DNA of 5,259 bases, taken from positions 1 to 5,259 of the forward strand of contig JAJBTP010000621.1 in the NCBI GenBank assembly GCA_020860805.1, written 5' to 3'. The DNA comes from Tannerellaceae bacterium (lineage in GTDB: Bacteria; Bacteroidota; Bacteroidia; Bacteroidales; Tannerellaceae). Below, in pieces: positions 1 to 5,259 of this stretch. Below the pieces are notes generated by a model that was given only the letters and a program-made list of their open reading frames with translations, was not told the DNA's origin and searched no databases. The first letter of the stretch is position 1. The number at the start of each line of letters is the position of its first letter. Both the position numbers and the translations under genes were made by a program.

Positions 1-449
1 GTATTGATATAATCAATCAGCTTTTCCCGGATATCTACCCGTAAATCCCAACTGACGGAGGAATTCATACTACTGAGTAAAACCCTTAACTCCTTATAAT
101 TCTGTTTGGTATCGGTTACCTGGATATTAGCTACCCGTCTGTCCCATTTAGGATGTGCTTGTAAAAGTTCTGTTAGTTTATTCCGTAACGGTTCCAAAGG
201 CAAACTATAATCAACATATAAAAACAGTTCCCAGGATAGAGGAGGTAGAACGCGTCCAGTTCTGAAAAGGTTTCTCCAGGAAGCAAGTAACAGGCAGAAC
301 CAGTTGTCGTTCATCCCATATCTTGACTACCACATAGGTTAAAGTAATTTCTTCTATCCTGCCCCATTCTCCTTCTACAACTACCACATCGTCCAGGCGG
401 ATAGGCTGTGTAATCGCAATCTGGATTCCGGCTAATACGGCACCAATAC
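1..449 (-). pseudogene. MscS-family channel, cytoplasmic part continuing in two other frames, cut by the window edge
   Basis: This is the continuation of the channel gene after its first frame break. From 449 down to 211 the minus strand reads as the MscS beta domain, with SIGAVLAGIQ, IAITQPIRLDD, VVVVEGEWGRIEEIT, YVVVKIWDERQLVLP and FLEKPFQNWTRS. That frame meets a TGA at 211-213. A second break at the A5 run (220-224) moves the protein into the third frame, which reads YVDYSLPLEPLRNKLTELL, then HPKWDRRVANIQVTDTKQN, then SVSWDLRVDIREKLIDYIN, open to base 1. This matches the alpha/beta C-terminal domain of the family. Conservation on both sides of each break means the lesions are either very recent or sequencing errors, not long decay. 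Seen directly: three open segments in three frames. Inferred: one original protein of roughly 350 residues or more. A correct assembly would probably merge this with the N-terminal part. Confidence 0.8.
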
Positions 450-1013
450 TTTTTGTGCCGCCAACCCTACAATAATTCCGGCAATACCTGCTGATGTAAG
501 CAAACTTACCCCTAATGCACGCACTCGCTCAAAAGTCATCAAACAAATAGCCACAATCAGGAAAGTAATAATCCCCACAATAATACCTTCAAAAATCTTC
601 ATACGGGTCAGATTCATACGGGCTACCAGGTTATTCTCACTTTGTATGTCAAGTTTATTGCGCAAAATATAGAAAATAAGCCTGACTCCTTTGATAAGTA
701 ACCAACCGACAGCAATAATAAGCAGGATTGTATTTATATCGGCAACAAAGTTTTCATACTTGCCACCTTTCAGAAAAGTTTCATTAAAAATTTTCAATAA
801 AATCCACACAAATATCCCCCAAAGAGGCACCCGCAATAATTCTATAATAAAGTCATCCGCCTTGGTTTCTGTTTTAAGAGCTTTTTCTTTCAGCTTTTTA
901 ATAACGTAATGATAAATCACGTACACAATTAAAGTCACTATTAGAAATCCTCCCAGCCCAATTAAAATCCGGTGCTCAGGATTATCTATCATCTTCAGGA
1001 GCCACTCTTTCAT
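432..1013 (-). CDS. MscS-family mechanosensitive ion channel, N-terminal membrane part (frame broken)
   Basis: This is the membrane half of a small-conductance mechanosensitive channel, an inner-membrane pore that opens under membrane tension and releases solutes during hypo-osmotic shock. Five hydrophobic segments are visible, at about residues 16-38, 57-77, 94-116, 141-160 and 164-187. The last is rich in Gly, Ala and Ile, contains SAGIAGIIVGLAAQ, and matches the pore-lining TM3 helix of MscS. The frame ends at residue 193, just after AAQK, where family members continue into the cytoplasmic beta domain. The final residues VLVPY are out-of-frame reading. One added A in the A5 run (450-454) restores the family sequence AQKSIGAVLAGIQ. 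The ATG lies 11 bases after the otsB stop, so co-transcription with otsAB is likely. There is no strong Shine-Dalgarno sequence, as is usual in Bacteroidota. The family call is firm. Whether the gene is really broken is uncertain. Confidence 0.88.
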   Translation of the reverse strand: MKEWLLKMIDNPEHRILIGLGGFLIVTLIVYVIYHYVIKKLKEKALKTETKADDFIIELLRVPLWGIFVWILLKIFNETFLKGGKYENFVADINTILLIIAVGWLLIKGVRLIFYILRNKLDIQSENNLVARMNLTRMKIFEGIIVGIITFLIVAICLMTFERVRALGVSLLTSAGIAGIIVGLAAQKVLVPY

Positions 1014-1024
1014 CTTTTCAGGTA

Positions 1025-1846
1025 CTATTCAACAATTAACTTTTTCAAAAAAGCAACTGTTTCCTGTTGAGTAGGTATATTATAATGTGCAACATTCGAG
1101 GCCTTTCCAACCTTGACCGTAGCAGCATCTTCAGGCAAAGCCATAAACATCTCTTCGTCTGTCGTATCATCCCCGACAGCCAGAATAAAATCATAATTTC
1201 CTCCCTCAATGATTCGCATAGCTTCTGCTCCTTTACTGAAATCACTCTGTTTGATTTTCACGATTTTATTACCCCGCATAATCTGAAGGTTAGCCAGCGC
1301 ACAGGGAGTCATTAAGGCATTAATTAACTGATTAACCCGTAGATCAGCCAGCCAGGGGTCTACATCCCGGTAATGCCAGACCAAAGCTGTTTTCTTTATT
1401 TCCAGGCGTGATTTAGGAGTTTTCTTAACGGTATGTTCCAGGATATTAACGATATCTTTATCCCATTCCACTTCTTTTACCTTCTCATGCCATACTCCTT
1501 TTTCTTTATAGAAAGCCCCATGTTCGGCAGCCATATCCAATGGTAAATCACCCAGCCATTTATCCAGTATCCCAAATTCTCTTCCACTGGTAATCACTAC
1601 CTTGTTTTTCGTATCTGTAGTATACTTACCTAATAATTCACGTAAGGCTTTTGTAGGTTTAGCCTGCAACGGATTCCGGTAAAATGGCACCAGCGTACCG
1701 TCATAATCCAGTAAAATCAATCGGTGTTTTGCTTTATCATAAGCTGTTTTAATAGTATTAAACTGAGAGTTACCAATAATCTTTTGCTTCAGGATATCAT
1801 TTTTTTCCTTACTCCACCCAACTCTTCTATAAAATCCACAGCCCAT
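1025..1846 (-). CDS. otsB: Trehalose-6-phosphate phosphatase (probably the C-terminal half of an OtsA-OtsB fusion)
   Basis: This is a HAD-superfamily phosphatase that removes phosphate from trehalose-6-phosphate to give trehalose, the last step of the OtsAB pathway in the cytoplasm. Family motifs are in order: the nucleophile motif LLDYDGTLVPF (DxD at residues 47 and 49), TSGR at 86-89, the Lys of SDFSKGAEA at 205, and the metal-binding GDDTTDEEMF at 225-234. The first 15 residues (MGCGFYRRVGW and following) are the out-of-frame reading of the end of otsA (QWAVDFIEELGG), so the ATG at 1846 is probably not a real start. No other ATG precedes the catalytic motif in this frame. The native protein probably begins as the continuation of OtsA at NDILKQK, giving a fused enzyme of about 722 residues. 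The coding frame is complete to its TAG, and mscS follows after 11 bases. The function is confident; the start is doubtful. Confidence 0.9.
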   Translation of the reverse strand: MGCGFYRRVGWSKEKNDILKQKIIGNSQFNTIKTAYDKAKHRLILLDYDGTLVPFYRNPLQAKPTKALRELLGKYTTDTKNKVVITSGREFGILDKWLGDLPLDMAAEHGAFYKEKGVWHEKVKEVEWDKDIVNILEHTVKKTPKSRLEIKKTALVWHYRDVDPWLADLRVNQLINALMTPCALANLQIMRGNKIVKIKQSDFSKGAEAMRIIEGGNYDFILAVGDDTTDEEMFMALPEDAATVKVGKASNVAHYNIPTQQETVAFLKKLIVE

Positions 1847-3192
1847 TGTTGCACAGTTTGTACAGAAATGATATCCTGCATCGCTTTCAGACTTTGCTTT
1901 TGTTCAGCTACCGGCATTTCCAGCGCTGTAAGTATAGCATTCTCAACCTCTTTAACATCTGTCGGATTTACAATAATAGCATCATACAATTCATTCGAAG
2001 CACCCGCCATTTCACTTAAAATCAAAACACCCGGTTTCGTGCGTTTAGCCGCCAGATATTCCTTGGCAACCAGATTCATTCCATCCCGTAAAGGCGTAAC
2101 CAAAGCCACATCAGCAATATAATAGATAGCGGTTACTTCATTAAAGTCAAACCCCCGGTAAAAATAATGAATAGGAGTCCATTGACTCGTTGAATACTTT
2201 CCATTGATCGAACCTACCATCTGATCTATCTGATCTTTTAATTCGGCATACATCTCTACATTATCCCGGGAAGGAGAAACAATCATTACCAACGATACCC
2301 TATTATGCCATTCCGGATGATTCTCCAAAAATTGCCGGAAACTTTCCAGCCGTATCAAAATACCTTTACTATAATCCAGACGGTCTACAGAAAGAATAAT
2401 TTTCCCATCGCCAAAATTATTTTTCAATTCCTTCGCCTTTTTCCGTATAGCAGTTTTAAGACTTGAATCATAATAGAGCTGGTAATTAATACCCATCGGA
2501 AGCGCATCCACATCTACGACACGGCTGTCCAGCTGTATCTCATCCAGATTACAATCGTACTTCAGTACCCGATAAACTGCACTAATAAAATGACGCATAT
2601 AACTATGCGTATGGGACCCTACCAGGTCAGCTCCCAATAATCCATTCAACAAATCTGCCCGTTCCGGTAAGGACCTGAACAATTCGTAAGACGGGAAAGG
2701 AATATGGAGAAAATAACCAATACTGATATCCTGTACACATTCACGAATAAGAGCAGGTAGCAACATCAATTGATAATCCTGCACCCAAACAATATCTCCC
2801 GGCTCTATAATACGGCAGGCTTCATCACAAAATAATTTATTAACTTCCTTATAGGCTTCCCAATAGACAGGTTCGTAACGCATATAAGTGGAAAAATAAT
2901 GACACATAGGCCACAACACACTATTACTATATCCTTCATAGTAATTTTCAATCTGTTCGGGGGTCAGATAAACCGGATGAAAGTTTTGCTTTAACATCTC
3001 GGCATCAATTTGTTCTTTTTCAGTTCCTTCCTCCAGATACATACCGGGCCATCCTACCCAATGTTTTTCATGTAAGGTTTCTAACGAATTCAGTCCGGTA
3101 GCAAGACCACCATCACTGGCAACCACTTTGTACTGATTATCCTCTTCAATAATTTTTAGTGGCAGTCTGTTAGATATGATAATTAATTTCAT
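1789..3192 (-). CDS. otsA: Trehalose-6-phosphate synthase, GT20
   Basis: This retaining GT20 glycosyltransferase makes trehalose-6-phosphate from UDP-glucose and glucose-6-phosphate in the cytoplasm. The residues that line the E. coli OtsA active site are all present at a constant offset of nine after the N-terminus: Arg9 in SNRLPL, Tyr85 and Trp94 in YYEGYSNSVLWP, Asp139, His163 in FLHIPFP, Arg271 and Lys276 in DRLDYSKG, Arg309, and Asp370 and Glu378 in LRDGMNLVAKE. The GGLATGL loop is at 28-34. The usual HDYHL stretch around Asp139 is QDYQL here; the catalytic-site Asp is kept. The start is well supported because MKLIIISNRLPL is the family N-terminus. The frame ends with VRKKMIS directly after an A7 run and overlaps otsB by 58 bases. 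One extra A would join the two into the bifunctional synthase/phosphatase common in Bacteroidota. A TAnnTTTG-type promoter lies about 30 bases upstream. Confidence 0.95.
   Translation of the reverse strand: MKLIIISNRLPLKIIEEDNQYKVVASDGGLATGLNSLETLHEKHWVGWPGMYLEEGTEKEQIDAEMLKQNFHPVYLTPEQIENYYEGYSNSVLWPMCHYFSTYMRYEPVYWEAYKEVNKLFCDEACRIIEPGDIVWVQDYQLMLLPALIRECVQDISIGYFLHIPFPSYELFRSLPERADLLNGLLGADLVGSHTHSYMRHFISAVYRVLKYDCNLDEIQLDSRVVDVDALPMGINYQLYYDSSLKTAIRKKAKELKNNFGDGKIILSVDRLDYSKGILIRLESFRQFLENHPEWHNRVSLVMIVSPSRDNVEMYAELKDQIDQMVGSINGKYSTSQWTPIHYFYRGFDFNEVTAIYYIADVALVTPLRDGMNLVAKEYLAAKRTKPGVLILSEMAGASNELYDAIIVNPTDVKEVENAILTALEMPVAEQKQSLKAMQDIISVQTVQQWAVDFIEELGGVRKKMIS
1800..1806 (-). other. A7 run (coding strand) at the otsA/otsB frame junction
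   Basis: On the coding strand the run reads GG-A7-TGATATCC. In the otsA frame it gives VRKKMIS and then TGA. Shifting back one base at the run, or restoring an eighth A, gives VRKKNDILKQK and reads on into the phosphatase domain. Native-looking otsA sequence extends up to the run, and native-looking otsB sequence starts right after it. This places the break at the run itself. It may be a sequencing undercall, a real one-base deletion, or a slippage site for polymerase or ribosome. Confidence 0.8.
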
Positions 3193-3201
3193 ACGTATGA
3201 A
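3188..3201. repeat. 14-base perfect palindrome over the otsA start codon
   Basis: TTCATACGTATGAA is a perfect inverted repeat with no spacer. Its right arm, read on the minus strand, contains the otsA ATG (3190-3192). It could be an operator for a dimeric regulator or could affect initiation of otsA, but nothing else in the window supports a specific regulator. Part of the symmetry is forced by the start codon and first Lys codon, so chance cannot be excluded. Confidence 0.4.
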
Positions 3202-3220
3202 GCATTTTTAATTTAACAGG

Positions 3221-3252
3221 CAAATATATGTGTGAAATAAAAACAGAAGAAA
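3221..3252 (-). promoter_or_regulatory. Predicted Bacteroidetes-type promoter for otsA
   Basis: On the minus strand TATATTTG (3221-3228) is an exact match to the Bacteroidetes -7 consensus TAnnTTTG. TTTC (3249-3252), 20 bases upstream, is a three-of-four match to the -33 element TTTG. Transcription would start a few bases downstream, near 3215, leaving a leader of roughly 20-25 bases before the otsA ATG. This is a motif match only, but its position directly upstream of the first gene of the otsA-otsB-mscS block supports it. Confidence 0.6.
3227..3234 (+). promoter_or_regulatory. Possible weak -7 element for the GH15 gene
   Basis: TATGTGTG on the plus strand differs from TAnnTTTG at one base and overlaps the last two bases of the minus-strand otsA box. 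A T-rich stretch at 3205-3209 sits at about the right distance for a -33 element but is not TTTG. The implied leader of about 40 bases to the GH15 ATG is reasonable. The match is weak, and the real promoter of this gene may differ. Confidence 0.25.
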
Positions 3253-3278
3253 GTTCCTTTTAGTTCAATACAATAGAT

Positions 3279-5072
3279 ATGCAGGATTTAAGTTATGGCG
3301 TTATTGGCAACTGTAAAACAGCAGCCCTTGTTTCACGGCGTGGAAGTATCGACTGGTTATGTTTACCCAATTTTGACTCACCCTCTGTTTTTAGTAAACT
3401 ATTGGATGAAAAAAGAGGAGGAAGTTTCTCTTTCAAGGTTAATAAAACCTATGAAATTGTACAGCAATATATACCCTATACCAATATTTTATCTACTCAA
3501 TTCATTGCACCGGAAGGAAGTTTCGAGGTAATTGACTTTATGCCCCGTTACCGTACAGGAGAGAAGAGCTACTTTATTCCTTCAGAAAATTATCGCTATA
3601 TCCGGTATCAATCCGGCAAACCCCGTTTCCGGATTCATTATGAGCCTATACTTAACTACGCCAAAGAAAGCGCCGTACATCAACAATATACTCACTTTAT
3701 CAAGACCTATTCTATTTCAAACGAAAGTGATAACTTCTATCTCTATTCCAGCATTGAGTTTATTACAATTCTGGAAAGCAAAGAAATCCAATTAGAAAAA
3801 GATGAATATATCCTCCTTTCTTACAATCAGAAATTAATTAATATGGATATTGAACAGGTACATCTGGAATACGAACGAACCAAAGTATACTGGCTAAACT
3901 GGAGTAGCCGTTCGAGAAAATTTATACAATACAATGATGCTATTACACGTAGCCTGCTAATCCTGAAACTAATGTCTTATCAGGAAACCGGAGCCGTGCT
4001 CGCCGCCCTGACTACCAGCGTACCGGAAACCATTGGAGAAACCCGTAACTGGGATTATCGCTTCTGCTGGATAAGAGATGCATCCATGTCTATTGAAACT
4101 TTAATTAAAATGGTCCATCAATCAGCAGCACAAAGATTTATGAAATTCATTAAACTTATTCTGCATAACAAGCTTGATAATTTCCAGATTATGTATGGCA
4201 TCAACGGAGAAAGAGAATTAACCGAAGAAATTCTTCCTCATTTAGCCGGCTTTAATCACTCCCAACCGGTACGCGTAGGAAATGCGGCTTATAACCAGAC
4301 ACAAAATGATTCTTTAGGCTATCTAATGGATGTCATCTATCGTTATTATGTTCATTTTCCGGGCACATTGGATGAGATGGAAGAAATATGGGAAATTGTG
4401 AAAGGTATGGTAAAAGCTGTACAGAAAGACTGGCGTCAACCCGATCACAGCATATGGGAATTCCGTAATAAACAGGAACATTTCGTATTTTCCAAAGTCA
4501 TGGCATGGGTGGCTATCCACCGGGGAATGGAGATAGCTGAGTTATTAGGTCAGAAGCATCATAAAAAAGAGTGGGAAGCAGAAGGTAAAAAGATTTGTGA
4601 AGAAGTACTGAGTAAAGGATGGAATGACCAAATACAAAGTTTCTCCCAATATTATGGTAGTGATCATGTAGATTCCTCTCTACTTCTGATGGAATATTAT
4701 GGTTTTATAAAAGCGGACGACCCTCGTTATATAGCCACTGTTCATAAAATAAAACAGGAATTATATCATAATGGGCTGATGTATCGTTACATAAATGAAG
4801 ATGACTTCGGCCAACCATCCTCTTCTTTTACCATTTGCAGTTTCTGGATGATACAGGCACTTTTTGCTATTGGTGAAGAGAGCGAGGCATTAAAAATGTT
4901 TCATGAGGTACTTACTTATTCCAATCATTTAGGACTGTTTAGTGAAGACCTCGATTTTAAAACAAAATGCCAGTTAGGAAATTTCCCACAGGCTTATTCC
5001 CATCTGGCACTTATTAATACAGCCATTTTATTCGGAGAAGAAAAGAAGACCTCCGGATTTATTCACCCTTAA
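3279..5072 (+). CDS. Glycoside hydrolase family 15 protein (glucoamylase/trehalase-like)
   Basis: This is an inverting alpha-glucosidase of family GH15, a family holding glucoamylases, glucodextranases and the trehalases of actinobacteria and archaea. At 597 residues it has the usual length. An N-terminal beta-rich domain opens with YGVIGNCKTAALVSRRGSID and SPSVFSKLLD, and the (alpha/alpha)6-barrel follows. Barrel signatures are ETRNWDYRFCWIRDAS (254-269), GNAAYNQTQND (334-344), IWEFR with probable general-acid Glu394, GLFSED with probable general-base Glu556, and LGNFPQAYSH (566-575). No signal peptide is visible, so it is probably cytoplasmic. The start matches the family N-terminus; no clear Shine-Dalgarno is seen. 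The frame is intact, unlike its neighbours. Being divergent from otsAB suggests trehalose turnover, but family membership alone does not settle whether the substrate is trehalose, maltodextrin or glycogen-like glucan. Confidence 0.92.
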   Translation: MQDLSYGVIGNCKTAALVSRRGSIDWLCLPNFDSPSVFSKLLDEKRGGSFSFKVNKTYEIVQQYIPYTNILSTQFIAPEGSFEVIDFMPRYRTGEKSYFIPSENYRYIRYQSGKPRFRIHYEPILNYAKESAVHQQYTHFIKTYSISNESDNFYLYSSIEFITILESKEIQLEKDEYILLSYNQKLINMDIEQVHLEYERTKVYWLNWSSRSRKFIQYNDAITRSLLILKLMSYQETGAVLAALTTSVPETIGETRNWDYRFCWIRDASMSIETLIKMVHQSAAQRFMKFIKLILHNKLDNFQIMYGINGERELTEEILPHLAGFNHSQPVRVGNAAYNQTQNDSLGYLMDVIYRYYVHFPGTLDEMEEIWEIVKGMVKAVQKDWRQPDHSIWEFRNKQEHFVFSKVMAWVAIHRGMEIAELLGQKHHKKEWEAEGKKICEEVLSKGWNDQIQSFSQYYGSDHVDSSLLLMEYYGFIKADDPRYIATVHKIKQELYHNGLMYRYINEDDFGQPSSSFTICSFWMIQALFAIGEESEALKMFHEVLTYSNHLGLFSEDLDFKTKCQLGNFPQAYSHLALINTAILFGEEKKTSGFIHP

Positions 5073-5259
5073 TGTTCTCATTCCTTTGTAAAGGCAGAGA
5101 ATAATAGAACCAACATTCATTATAGTGAAAATGAAATAGTTTATCTGTAGCCGGACAAATTAAATATACATCTCCTTCAAAAAAAAGTTTCCATATAAGT
5201 CCATAAATTCTACAATGTTACCAGCATCTATTTTAAAAATCCCATGGATATTCTTATAA
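5059..5259 (-). CDS. C-terminal end of an unrecognised convergent protein, frame broken, cut by the window edge
   Basis: I do not recognise this protein. From the right edge the minus strand is open as YKNIHGIFKIDAGNIVEF followed by MDLYGNFF. At a run of eight T (coding strand; 5179-5186) that frame turns to LKEMYI and stops at 5160-5162. Adding one T moves to a frame reading FEGDVYLICPATDKLFHFHY, then NECWFYYSLPLQRNENIKGE, with a TAA at 5059-5061. Both parts have ordinary protein composition, and the second has no ATG of its own, so they look like one C-terminus split by a one-base indel. If so, the gene is convergent with the GH15 gene and overlaps its end by 14 bases. The aromatic, beta-strand-like character gives no clear family. 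Chance open frames remain possible over this short length. Confidence 0.5.
5075..5101. terminator. Possible hairpin just after the GH15 stop
   Basis: Outer arms TTCTC (5075-5079) and GAGAA (5097-5101) enclose an inner stem CCTTT/AAAGG (5083-5087 with 5090-5094), separated by a small internal loop. The hairpin starts two bases after the GH15 TAA and could end its transcript, or both convergent transcripts. There is no T tract after it on either strand, the apical loop is very tight, and it would lie inside the convergent coding end, so it is not a standard intrinsic terminator. Confidence 0.3.

Noticed and set aside
691..909. Plus-strand open frame of 72 codons opposite the channel gene
   Set aside because: It is antisense to well-conserved MscS membrane sequence, and its translation has no recognisable features.
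1045..1315. Two short open frames, one per strand, within the phosphatase domain
   Set aside because: Both overlap the conserved GDDTTDE-containing frame of otsB and have no independent support.
1724..2122. Plus-strand 132-codon open frame across the otsA/otsB junction
   Set aside because: It is antisense to conserved coding sequence, with Ser- and Cys-rich composition typical of a shadow frame.
3172..3205. Tiny upstream frame on the minus strand (ATG at 3203-3205, 11 codons) overlapping the otsA start in another frame
   Set aside because: It is too short to distinguish from chance, with no ribosome binding site or conservation evidence.
3295..3795. Two plus-strand open frames inside the GH15 N-terminal domain
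   Set aside because: They are alternative frames of a gene whose main frame matches GH15 throughout.
4323..4520. Minus-strand 65-codon open frame within the GH15 gene
   Set aside because: It is antisense to the catalytic region around Glu394 and has no support as a gene.
1..5259. CRISPR arrays, tRNA or rRNA genes, insertion sequences and attachment sites
   Set aside because: No regularly spaced repeats, transposase-like frames, terminal inverted repeats or recognisable RNA gene sequences were seen.

Overview
The window looks like chromosomal DNA from a Bacteroidota bacterium, probably Bacteroidales. The evidence is moderately AT-rich DNA, start codons without clear Shine-Dalgarno sequences, a match to the Bacteroidetes -7 promoter element TAnnTTTG, and a trehalose-6-phosphate synthase joined to a trehalose phosphatase in the arrangement common in that group. 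The species cannot be fixed from this sequence alone.

Layout: the left 3.2 kb is a minus-strand, operon-like block read from right to left: otsA (trehalose-6-phosphate synthase), otsB (trehalose-6-phosphate phosphatase), then 11 bases later an MscS-type mechanosensitive channel that runs off the left edge. An 86-base divergent intergenic region follows, holding a likely otsA promoter and a 14-base perfect palindrome over the otsA start codon. To its right, on the plus strand, is an intact 597-residue GH15 glucoamylase/trehalase-like hydrolase. The last 200 bases hold what reads as the C-terminal end of an unrecognised convergent minus-strand protein.

How the genes fit together (inference): OtsA and OtsB make the compatible solute trehalose from UDP-glucose and glucose-6-phosphate, the GH15 enzyme could hydrolyse trehalose or a related alpha-glucan, and the channel would release solutes on hypo-osmotic shock. 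Together they would form a compact trehalose and osmotic-stress locus.

The most notable observation is that reading frames break at four places, each at an A/T homopolymer: T7 at 1800-1806 (otsA/otsB junction), T5 at 450-454 and A5 at 220-224 (both in mscS), and A8 at 5179-5186 (convergent gene). Protein-like sequence continues in another frame immediately after each break. Three are repaired by adding one base to the run and one by adding two. This points to homopolymer undercalling in the read data or to very recent mutations; programmed frameshifting is worth considering only at the otsA/otsB junction. I see no clearly new biological system here; the locus itself is of a known kind.
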